A DNA stretch of 64,000 bases from Sipunculus nudus. Taxonomy: Eukaryota > Annelida > Sipuncula > Golfingiida > Sipunculidae. Positions 11,241 to 21,078 of the stretch are shown one piece after another. Under the pieces are notes generated by a model. The model was given only the letters and a program-made list of their open reading frames with translations, had not been told where the DNA came from and did no database searches. The DNA is taken from assembly GCA_026874595.1 (NCBI GenBank), contig CM049318.1, forward strand, positions 10,459,241-10,523,240, in the 5' to 3' direction. The stretch's first letter is position 1. Every line of letters begins with the position of its first letter. The position numbers and the translations under genes were made by a program.

Positions 11241-11357
11241 TGTTGGTAAAGCCTTCGACCAGTCCGGCAAGGTATAAATGAAGCCACTCCTTTCCAAAGT
11301 TTACGACAACAGCAAACCCATAACGACTGACACTCATCGGACAAGTAGTTAGCAAAT
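11241..11357 (+). repeat. 117-bp direct repeat, copy B
   Basis: Same-orientation partner of 10191-10307. Differences are scattered single bases, which suggests an old duplication. The ends do not show TG...CA plus a target duplication, so I do not call it an LTR. Confidence 0.85.
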
Positions 11358-11890
11358 GAAGATGGACACTGCCATTGGCCGCGGGACTACTGTTATTCAG
11401 TGCCTAATTGCTAGAGGCGATAGAGAGAGACAAAGAGAGACTCTGTAGCTGGATTTAGAGCTGGAAATGAAAGCTCTCCAAGTCCTTGACTGTATAGTCG
11501 ACAATGTCGAGGTGGTGTGGTGAGAGAGGACGTTATTCAAGGGTTGTTGGTCATGCATGGTGTCTCTGACCTAGCCACGTATTACCACCCTATCTACCAG
11601 TTGAGAGGTGTCAGGGTGGTAGTATTAGCATAAACTTCACATGATTCATAACAAATGTACAAGAACATCTTCTATTTTTTAACTAAACTGTTCTTAACTA
11701 CATAAATTGTTTGCTTTTAAAATTAATAGCTCATCAAAGCCATGACACTGAACAGATTTACACAGAACGTCCATGAGAATGATATACCATATGTGATTAG
11801 TTTAATGTATGTGTAATTGCATTCGAAATTACTGTAAAAGCCAAGAATCAGCCAATGAGAGCTTGTGTCCCGGTGTAATTCTTTGCTCTG
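11358..11890. other. Single-copy-looking stretch, nothing recognised
   Basis: 11358-11640 is more GC-balanced than its surroundings but has no long open frame and no motif I recognise. Confidence 0.4.

Positions 11891-11916
<26 letters not shown>
11891..11916. repeat. (AT)n microsatellite
   Basis: Uninterrupted TA dinucleotide tract. Confidence 0.95.
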
Positions 11917-11921
<5 letters not shown>

Positions 11922-12046
11922 GTAGAGTATATGCAAGTTGAGAGAATCCAACAGTATTCTTCCTGCTGGATGCCAAGAGGTGACACACAGAATATCGACA
12001 CGATAGCATGAAAACACATGTTAATGTGTAATTTACCATTTTCGTC

Positions 12047-12119
12047 ATATATTATATATATATATATATACAGAGAGAGAGAGAGAGAGAGGAAGAGAGA
12101 GAGAGAGAGAGAGAGAGGA

Positions 12120-12151
<32 letters not shown>

Positions 12152-12230
12152 GGGGGGAGAGAGAAAGAAAAGAGAGGGGGGAAGAGAGAGGCAGACAGAC
12201 AGACAGAGAGACAGAGAAAAAGAGGGAGAC
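12047..12230. repeat. Compound (AT)n-(GA)n-(G)n-(GA)n tract
   Basis: An AT run passes into a GA tract interrupted by GGAA steps, then about 18 consecutive G (12140-12157), then GA/CAGA-rich purine sequence. The plus strand is almost pure purine for about 160 bases, which can adopt triplex or G-rich structures. Frames across it (plus 12018-12254, minus 11723-12232) are by-products. Confidence 0.92.
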
Positions 12231-12254
12231 ATTCTACAAAGGATGTTTGTCTGA

Positions 12255-14122
12255 AACGCTTATTAAAGCAACTGCCGCCTCTGGATCATTGTTGAATCCA
12301 AGAGCAGATATTCTCTCAAAATGCCGCCATTTACTATGAAATGTTTTAAAAGCATTTTCATTTTTTCATAGATATTTATCAAAACTTAGCACTCATGAAA
12401 ACCTGGATGCCCTGCTCGGTCACAAAACTGTATGTACATATTCCCCGACAAATTGATATGTTCTCCCCAGGGTAAATAGGATCAAGTTCTAGTCATTCAC
12501 ATCTCTCTCTGTCCGACAGGCGTTGTTCTTCTTCACCGTTACATTTAACGTGATGTGTGTGTGTAAAACGGCTTTGTCAGATATGGCGCTTGTTCACTTA
12601 GTTAAAAAACATTTTTTTCAAACGATTTAGTAGAAGTGACAAAATCAACAAATTTCAACACAAGCCTGAGTTTCATTTGAGTTATATATAAAAACGATAA
12701 TTTTATCAAAGTGGTTCCAAAGTACACAATTTGTCATTTTATGAAACTATGAATGTTCGACCCACCCTGAATGGGTCTCTCGAATATAGTGAAAATTGAA
12801 CGTCAGGTGATCTATGGAGCTCAAAATACCATAACTCCTTTGATTTGTCGAAACCACAAGTTTCAAGTCCGTACTTATTTAACATTAAACATATTGCTTA
12901 TTCAATAAAGACCAACAGACCCATACGATCATCATATGATGAGAATGATTTTTTTTTTGTCGTTCAATATTTTTTTCTGCACAAGGCTCGGAAGAATACA
13001 CAAGTCATGCCCTCGGTAAAGACGATTTATCATCAAGAGTTTCCAATATATAAATCCTGTTCTCTGAGCATTGGTCATTACATTGGTCGTCCCCTGTTGC
13101 TAAAAATTGTGTATGGGTCTGTGGTGCGTGTGTGTGTGTTTGGGGGGGGGGGGGGGTACACACGCCTTGCATAGACGCCCCTCCGTACCCTGTTGCTAGG
13201 ACGTTTGCGGGATCCAAGCCACCTAACCACCGTGCCATACAACTAACATCCGCTTTAGCTGTATATCATAAGAACGAAAACAAAGTTTTCTCTATAGGAA
13301 GTTTCCCCTTAACGTTTGAAAGATGTTTTCATCTCTGAAATGTAGCGCTTCACCACGGCGCCTGACCAAGAACGTCTGATGTTGAGATTTAACAAATAAA
13401 TAAGCGATAAAAAAAAGAAATGTCCGAGACGCCAGTTATGTCATTTCTTGGGTTAAGCAATTTATCGGTTGGAAAGATAAAACACGTTGAGTTTCACGTC
13501 AACGATTGCCAATAATACACCCAGGGTTTAATTATTCATCGTATAAACGTGTAAAATAGCATTCTGTTTCACAAACAACTAGATCCTTTGGCAGCAACAA
13601 AAGCCATAATGTGCACTTGTCACGACATACCGCCGTTAATTGACGGGAGTTCATAAGACCATTCATTATAATCGGGTAAATTTGAAACGCATGCATTAAG
13701 TCATGAACAGAAGCCAAAATTTGCTTTCTGCACGGCGGCAACACTGGAATGTATGAATAATGAAAACGATGTTATGACTCGTAAGGTGCGGACGGGTTCA
13801 TGGATGGTAAACAAACCGTGGCGCCAGTCATATTAGAAAGTATAGGAACCTCTGTTTGTCTACTAATAATTCATGCGCCTCCTGGGCAGACTTGGTGCGG
13901 GTGACACTCGTTTGCCATGAGACCGCCTGTTGCGGGAGCGGGGATACCGTATATTTATATATTGAAATATAATGAAAACCTGACTAATTGTGTTTAGAAA
14001 AGAAAAGAAAGATAATTATATTTTTATAAATAATCTCAGGTTAATTCATATATATACGCATGATGTAACGTAGCTTCTTAAAGGATTCTACATGAATTCT
14101 CTAAGCTAGATAACTATTAAAT

Positions 14123-14128
<6 letters not shown>
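12255..14128. other. Non-coding stretch with a poly-G run
   Basis: No recognised gene. A run of about 15 G lies at 13142-13156 beside a TG-rich patch. The 109-codon plus frame 12845-13174 has no familiar motif and ends in homopolymer-encoded glycine, so I treat it as chance. Confidence 0.4.

Positions 14129-14184
<56 letters not shown>
14129..14184. repeat. (CT)n microsatellite
   Basis: About 28 uninterrupted CT units. Confidence 0.97.
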
Positions 14185-14187
<3 letters not shown>

Positions 14188-15645
14188 GAAACCCTTTGTT
14201 GATGTATGAAAACCAATGTAACGTCCCCCTCCTACAATTGCAATGTTAGGTTTACTGCTCTTGTTATTTCATTTTCATAAATCTTTAATATTGATTTAAA
14301 TAAGAAATATAACAAGATGGGAAATGACGCAGATGTTGCAATCTGATTCTGGCCAATCGCATCTCAGCACGTTCACATGACCTTATTGCCTCTTTATGGC
14401 TCTGGAAGCTCCGTCACTTAAGCTAAGGTCGTTTATTTCCTCACATTTTGAACTCGGTGTACTTTAACTATTACAGCACGTGCTCTCTCCTTATTTGCCC
14501 TTTGAGAATCATCTATCTGCTTCTCTAGATTGTACGTACGTCACTTTAGACACTTGCACGTACTGCAGGCACTACATCAAAATTAAAATACCGGATACGC
14601 ATGAAACATATCTGTCAAACGTACATTTTATACTCTGTGCAAAGGTTCTATGATGTCATGTGATATGAACTGTGGGAATTGTTCACAGGTCTGTCTTCTC
14701 GATTTCGTTAGAGAATAGGGGATATATTCTGGCTTGCATGTATACAAGAATGGAGGAAACATAAATTCAAATCTATATTCTTTCATGATTTTTACAAATG
14801 AAACAAAAATATATGATTCATTCAAGTTAAATGTAGAAATATGACATAATGAAAATGTGAAAAAAATTCAACCGCGTCACATACTGGTATAAATAAAGTT
14901 AAAACATCTGCAAACAAGAGTTGACAAATATAACAGGACAAATGATCGATTTGGAATACTATGTGTAGAAGCAGTTCGTGGGAAGAACCATGTACTTCGA
15001 GTATCTCTCAAGGTATTTAAATACACGGTTTGATATGACCTTGTAGGATTTGTTGGAAATATTGAAAAACAAGACTTCAGTCAAAAATTTTAGTCTCCGC
15101 AAGGGTCCTAAGTATTTGCAGTGTACGCGGTTTATTGTGTACTAAGCTGTTTGATACGGTTCAATAACTGCAAAATAGGTCACCTCTAGAACAAAGCTGC
15201 CCCTTTATACCAATAAATGACCGTGGCCCTCGACAAGGCAAAGCAAAAGTCGCATGACACAATGATATAGGACCCTTTGAATTAGAGTGATCAAATTACC
15301 TGCAGATATAATGGATTTTTTTTACTCAAATTTCAAAATTTTGTCAAAATCAGATTTTTTCGTTAAGTTGTGTACAGACAAGTCATTTCAGGGGAAAAGT
15401 ACATCACGCCACCCATCTCCCATCCTCGGAAAAGTCTGTAATATTTCAACAAGGGTATTACATCAGTTTTCAGTTAACCGGTGCCTGACTTATGGAGAGG
15501 AATGCGCTTGGTTTTGTGGTAGACGGTCCCCGCCTCCAAGACAAAAGCAAAAGATGTAAAAAGATAGGGATCGAATACTGTAGGTAAAGGAGACGTAGAC
15601 TCTACCACCGCTCCTTGACCAACGTTAACATAAATATAAATAGAA
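14185..15645. other. AT-rich stretch, nothing recognised
   Basis: No gene or repeat family recognised; only short open frames without motifs. Confidence 0.4.
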
Positions 15646-15647
15646 TA

Positions 15648-15762
15648 CCGTATTTCCTTGATCAGACGCCGGGCGTTTATTTTTCTGAGACATTGTTTTG
15701 CCGCGGAGACTAATTAAGGCAGGCGACTATTTAAGGCCCGGCGTCTGATCAAGGAAATACGC
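15648..15762. mobile_element. 115-bp palindromic MITE with TA flanks
   Basis: The left end reads CCGTATTTCCTTGATCAGAC and the right end, reversed, reads GCGTATTTCCTTGATCAGAC; both continue into GCCGGGC, giving about 26 bp of near-perfect inverted repeat. TA dinucleotides flank both sides (15646-15647 and 15763-15764). Only about 60 bp separates the arms, so the element can fold into a long hairpin. Small size, long inverted repeats and TA flanks suggest a Tc1/mariner-type MITE; the superfamily is inferred. Confidence 0.78.
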
Positions 15763-16061
15763 TAGGTTTTAAAATCAGAAACTAAATACTATAGGTAGGG
15801 TATCGAATCTATAATGCCGTGATGGTTATCCTGTGTATGTCCATGCTCGACCGAGCTCAGTGTTTATAAACTTGAAACCCAGACGTGCATTAAACAGAGC
15901 ATAGCCGTCTCTTTAAATGGTATCCTTCACTCTCAACAGAACAACAAAAATTCCGTCCTTTTTTTGTCGGAGACGATGGCATAATATAGTCAGTAAATGT
16001 CTTTTAAATCCCACACTTTGTATCTCATTATTATATTAATGGAATTAAATGAGGATTATTG

Positions 16062-16062
<1 letters not shown>

Positions 16063-16113
<51 letters not shown>
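16063..16113. repeat. (AT)n microsatellite
   Basis: Nearly pure AT dinucleotide tract just beyond the 3' tail of the retrotransposon fragment at 16160-16625. Confidence 0.95.
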
Positions 16114-16116
<3 letters not shown>

Positions 16117-16159
16117 CTAGCATGGACCAACAATCAATCTTCTTGCACTGTAAATGTAT

Positions 16160-16625
16160 GTAGATATGTATAGATTTATATACTGCAATTATTTTATTAA
16201 CAATATACAATTGCGCTTCACAAAGTATCTAATCTGAATAAGCTAGTGCAAATATTGTGACTTTTAAGTTTTTCTTGAAGGCAGACATTGTCTGAATGAC
16301 TTTGGTATAGCATTCCACTCCTTAGGTGCAGCAGCATTGAAAGCTCGGTCCCCCAAGGACTTATATTTCATCCTGGGCACCTCCAGCCTTATAATGTTGA
16401 TAAAGCAGAGTGGATAGACAGACCGTCTGATCTTCAACATAGCCTAGGTGTAAGCTGGGCCGTGACCTCGCAGAGCACTGGAATTTATGAGGCAGATCTA
16501 AAATCTAATCCGAAAGGCAACAGGGAGCCAATGAAGACTCTTCAGGACTGGCTTTATATGCTCGCGTCTTGGTACTCTGGACAAGAAAATGATAGCCTGA
16601 ATACAAAGCTTCGCTCGGTTATAAA
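16160..16625 (-). pseudogene. CR1/L2-like non-LTR retrotransposon reverse transcriptase, 3' fragment
   Basis: Reading the minus strand from about 16560 gives HIKPVLKSLHWLPVAFRIRF, then after a TAG stop ICLINSSALRGHGPAY, then after a second TAG a segment ending LGDRAFNAAAPKEWNAIP and SFRQCLPSRKT. The LHWLPV motif followed about 60 residues later by GDRAF--AAP--WN-LP is the well-known C-terminal signature of CR1/L2/jockey-type reverse transcriptases. The polypeptide then stops, and the following minus-strand sequence (to about 16160) resembles the AT-rich 3' tail of such elements. Only the last roughly 110 residues remain and two in-frame stops break them, so this is a 5'-truncated dead copy. 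Upstream, a (TAA)n tract joins at 16701. Confidence 0.85.
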
Positions 16626-16696
16626 AAAAAATAACGGTTGTGGTTTCTCCCAGAGCCATGCATTGATTCATCATTTTAGTTCGCTTCTTATGATTA

Positions 16697-16698
<2 letters not shown>

Positions 16699-16751
<53 letters not shown>

Positions 16752-16752
16752 T
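16699..16752. repeat. (TAA)n microsatellite
   Basis: About 17 TAA units, continuing as degenerate TAATAA/GATAAT to about 16810. The leucine- or isoleucine-rich minus frames across it are artefacts. Confidence 0.95.
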
Positions 16753-16810
16753 TAATAATGATAATATTAAAAATAATAATAACATCATCAATAACAATAT
16801 TGATAATGAT

Positions 16811-17909
16811 AATATATTTAAAATTATACTTCCTGCAAAATAAAGCCGTAACTCGCTCTTGGGTAGTAAAATAATAGCATATAAACTTTATATATGTTGC
16901 CAGCTTAGGCGTGAAATTTAAGACATACACTATCGTCTTGTCAGTGGCAAGTAGTGTGTTTCCGGTGACGTGTCTCTGAGCATGAAGGCTTCATACAGAA
17001 AACTTGAAGATCGATTTAAACAGACAGTGTAGTCGTGTAGCTGTCAATATATCTGTATTAACCTCCACTCAGCAGTAACCTGTCTGTCAGGGCCTGCGTA
17101 GACAATTAACTGCAAAGTAAATCTGTCAAATGTGTCACCAGGGGAAAGGAACGCTATAGGTCACAAAGTGCAATGACGCACACACGAAAGTGTGTTATTG
17201 ATTAATTCATGAATGCATCCACGTCCCTAATTGCGCGATATAATATACCTGACAGGTATTCATTTAAGTAAACCCACGGAGATAAAGAATGCGTAGGTTA
17301 ACTTTTATTATTTCCGAAACCTTACTCACTGAAGCATACTTTAGAAGCCTTGTACTTGCAAACTCCTTAATTTGTTTGAAATTCATTTTAGTGACGTAAG
17401 TCCAGGGTGACGTTTAAAGACCATCCCCAAACTACCAAGAACTTGGGGCCGAGTCCGTTCGATCTGACATCGAAATAAATTGTACAACCCGTACGGAAGT
17501 CTAGAGGGAGGGTGGGGGGGGGGGGGGGTAGGTGATGTTGTGAACAATCGGAAGAGATAGTTGGGATGTCCTGGTCACTTTGAATCCCCGGGGCAATTTT
17601 AAACTGTATAAAAATGGAGCCTTTTCGTCGTCACATGTCGTGGTTTATTCGTTATAGTATCTTGGCAAGTGGTTTCAATATATACATTATTTGTCTGGTG
17701 CCAATAGAAGATTGCATTTTTTATGCAATTAAATGTGTCGTGAAACACAGACAAACATAACAGAGTTCTGACCAAATCGAAACCAAGTTAATGCTTATTC
17801 GGAGTTTTAATTAATTTCTAAATCGTTAAGTTAATGGAGGTGTGCTCATCAAATGCAAAAATGGTACACTGTAATCATGAAAAGGGACATTCTTTAATAA
17901 GACCACTCT
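16811..17909. other. Non-coding stretch with a poly-G run
   Basis: No gene recognised. A poly-G tract of about 17 bases lies at 17513-17529. Confidence 0.4.
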
Positions 17910-18475
17910 AACCATGTAGCAAGTCATTCATGAAATACATTATCATTTACAAAGGATTCCCTATAACAATGTCATAATAATATTCATTCATTAAACAATG
18001 CAATGGTACATATAACCTTGTATCAAAGTCAATCACAAAATGATTCCCTATTTCCATGTAATAAGTCAATCATGAAATGCAACGCTACAAATAACCTTGT
18101 AAGAAAGTCATTCATAAAATAATTTCCTATTTCCATGTAATAAGTCATTCATGAAATGCAACGGTACATATAACCTTGTAAGAAAGTCATTCATAAAATA
18201 ATTTCCTATTTCCATGTAATAAGTCAATCATGAAAAGAATTGTACGTATAACCTTGTAAGAAATTCATTCATAAAATAATTTTCTTTTTTCATTTAATAA
18301 GTCATTCATGAAAAGAATTGTACGTATAACCTTGTAAGAAATTCATTCATAAAATAATTTCCTATTTCCATGTAACAAGTCATTCATGAAAAGAATTGTA
18401 CGTATAAACTTGTAGGAAATTCATTCATAAAATGATTCACATTTACCATGTTATGGGTCATTCGGGAAAGAGAGT
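17910..18475 (+). repeat. 79-bp tandem repeat, about seven copies
   Basis: The unit runs from TCCATGTAATAAGTCATTCA through GTACATATAACCTTGTAAG to AAAATAATTTCCTATT. TCCATGTAAT recurs at 18132 and 18211, giving a 79-bp period. Each unit also contains two related half-motifs (AAGTCATTCATGAAA and AAGTCATTCATAAAA), so it probably arose from a ~40-bp duplication. Copies decay at both edges. Confidence 0.9.
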
Positions 18476-18621
18476 GAACTTTTATACACCTTGACGTGTA
18501 AACTGATTATATGGTAGTTGATAGAATTACAGAACATAGTTATAACACAATACATTAATCTTAAAACATACATGTACATGATATTATGCATTTCTTGGCT
18601 CTATAATAGAGAGTGGTTTAT

Positions 18622-19110
18622 CAGAGTTGGCTACTGACTTTTCCCTGGATATTCCCTGACGTTCAATTGGTTTTCAAGGATAAATCATCACAAAAATTAC
18701 AGCCAACCAAACTCAAAACTTAATTGAAAAAACGTATGGAAAACCACAATCATACATCAGATCCTCCTTTTTTATATTTCTGCTCAGAAACAGAATTGGT
18801 CCATCATAAATTGTTGGCAGTATATTTTGTGTATCCATTCTCTGCATAATCAACCTTAGATTTTCATACAAAATTTTTATAAGAAAACAAGACACAATCT
18901 GCAAACACACTACACTTTTTAAGAGATGCTTAATTCTTTTCAACCTGATAACTAACTCCGAACGCTATAGACATTAAAAATTCCCTGACTTTTCCCTAAC
19001 TTCCTAAAATATCAAAGAACTCCCTGACTTTTTATGAAATTCCCTGACTTTTCCCTGACCTTGTAAAAATAATTTTTTCCATGACTTTTCCCTGACCGCA
19101 GGCATCCCTG
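18622..19110. mobile_element. CAG...CTG element with CCCTGAC subterminal repeats, 489 bp
   Basis: The left end begins CAGAGTTGGCTACTGAC and the right end reversed begins CAGGGATGCCTGCGGTC, an imperfect inverted pair (about 11 of 17). TTTAT stands on both sides (18617-18621 and 19111-19115), a 5-bp direct repeat. TTCCCTGACTTTTCCCTGA-type motifs cluster inside both ends, several times near the right one. These features fit an hAT-related non-autonomous element with a 5-bp rather than 8-bp duplication. Boundaries are moderately secure. No transposase frame is visible. Confidence 0.6.
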
Positions 19111-19753
19111 TTTATAAAGTATCAATATTTGTTCTGATAGGGTTTTTGTTGTTTTTTTTGGGGGGGGGGGGGGGGGAGGAGGGGGATTAAGCCTCAGTGC
19201 GACAGGTCAGATGACCAATTACTAGGAAGGCGGTCGCCTTTAGATAGCGTTCGGCACCCCATCCAAAATTTGCCTTTAATCAGTAACCCAATTTGCATTA
19301 TATATTATTTTCCCGTTGACTAAGACCAAGGAAACTTAACCTTTTCCAAATGGCTTGGTCATTATTTACCACTTTGGACCAAATAAAAAAACAATTACTG
19401 TGTTGAGACCAGAATGAACAATAACGCTCAGGCTACATGTGTAAATTAATGCAAAATTCCAGGAACCCTTCTGTAAAATCTGTCTATTCATCTAACACAT
19501 TCTAAAAATTGATATGAAAATGTCATTTGTTTCATGTATTTTACTATAATGAAATGAACATTTACATACTTTAATTACTTTTGGATTAACATTTCCTTCT
19601 TTCCAAGGCTATGTTAAAAAGATACATATCTGAATTATGTCTGTAGCAAAAAAAAATTACTTAGCGGTAACAATAGTCATATAGTTGTTTCCATCAATTG
19701 ATTATTCTACTAAATTAACCGGTATATGGCCTAAATATCTGAATATATAAATG

Positions 19754-19757
<4 letters not shown>
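19111..19757. other. Spacer with poly-G tract and one isolated 27-bp satellite unit
   Basis: About 20 G stand at 19158-19177. At 19390-19423 lies one unit (ACAATTACTGTGTTGAGACC followed by AGAATGAACA) of the satellite that forms the array starting at 21079. Confidence 0.7.

Positions 19758-19758
<1 letters not shown>

Positions 19759-19820
<62 letters not shown>
19759..19820. repeat. (AT)n microsatellite
   Basis: About 31 uninterrupted TA units. Confidence 0.97.
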
Positions 19821-19822
<2 letters not shown>

Positions 19823-21078
19823 AAATTTATAACGAAAATGTTCAGTTATAAATCCATTTCAGCCATCATTTGATCAATCAGAACACACCGTTCCCTGTTC
19901 AAATGGAGCGTCCTGTGTATCTGTGACGTATATACCAGAGGCTACGAAACAGTATACTGTATGAAGTTCCTAACAGAGCAAAATGTCAATAAATACTGGT
20001 TTTGAAGCAAAAACACGGACACTTGCCGGTAGAGAGCCATAACACTAAACTCAGCCCGAGAAATCTGCTTCTGTGAAAGTAAGGCTCGCTTCAGTGGGAA
20101 AAGCCTACATTAATTTGTGCGGCGAAATACAAGGTCGCAGCCAGCTCGGCCCATCAAAGAATTAAAATGGCCCCGCAGTGTATAGCAAAAACTGGAACGT
20201 ATTTATTAATTCATGGACGGTTTTGGGTCACGTGATCATCGCACCTGCGTACAAGCGCATTATAGCGAAGGAATTGCCAACTGTAGCGTGATATAAGTAA
20301 AAATATAAACATTGAGTGGAATGAACAGAATTTTTATGGACTCATTCGCCATTATTTTAATAATTACTATGATTAACTTCGTAAGTAAGCTGAATTAACA
20401 ACTTCTCGTCACTGATAGACTTCGGAATACACGGTATAACTCAGCTGGAACATTAATATGGTATCGTCAATAAAACCGGCATGGTACATGTAATGATATA
20501 TAAATTTATATATAAATGTTTGCGAGTGTGTATTTATATATGTACGCCTTGGAGGACTGTTCCAATGTATCGATATTCCCAATGAGTACGCACATACTAG
20601 CGCACTTGCTTTACTAGTTTTTCATTTTGGAAAAAAATATTCGCAATATGATAAAGGGTGTCTCTTAACTGCAATGAAGCAATTCAAAGCCTCATTTGAG
20701 AACTATACAACGACGCTTTGAGTTGTAACATTAGGGACGCGTGACCTATATCGAAATAAATGACAATAACGGGGTGTGTGGTAGTCTAATTGAATACCAT
20801 ATCATTCAGGTCCCTAACATTAAACATAAGCTTCCTTGGTTTTGTCATAAAATGACAAGTGTGTCAGATGCCCTCTTAGTTGTCCTCATAACAATTATAA
20901 TAAGAGTTTCGCACGCTCATGATATTAATGCATATCAAACTTATTTGAATTTAGAAGTTAATTGCAAATTTACCAACACATGGAGCGGATTCTACAGGCA
21001 CGGAATTCCACAAACTTGTTCAATTCAAGCTGTCATTTTATCCTTTGCTTAGAATTATACCTTAGCTAAGTGTGGTTT
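19821..21078. other. Non-coding stretch, nothing recognised
   Basis: The 103-codon plus-strand frame at 20741-21052 contains a possible hydrophobic stretch (SDALLVVLITIIIRVSHAHD) but no family motif, and it sits in AT-rich DNA. I leave it uncalled. Confidence 0.4.

Noticed and set aside
10191-11357. LTR retrotransposon with 117-bp LTRs
   Set aside because: Repeats lack TG...CA ends and a target duplication, and no primer-binding site or coding region lies between them.
11723-12232. 169-codon minus-strand frame, the longest in the window
   Set aside because: Much of it is Ser/Leu and Tyr/Ile repeat from GA and AT microsatellites; the rest has no recognisable motif.
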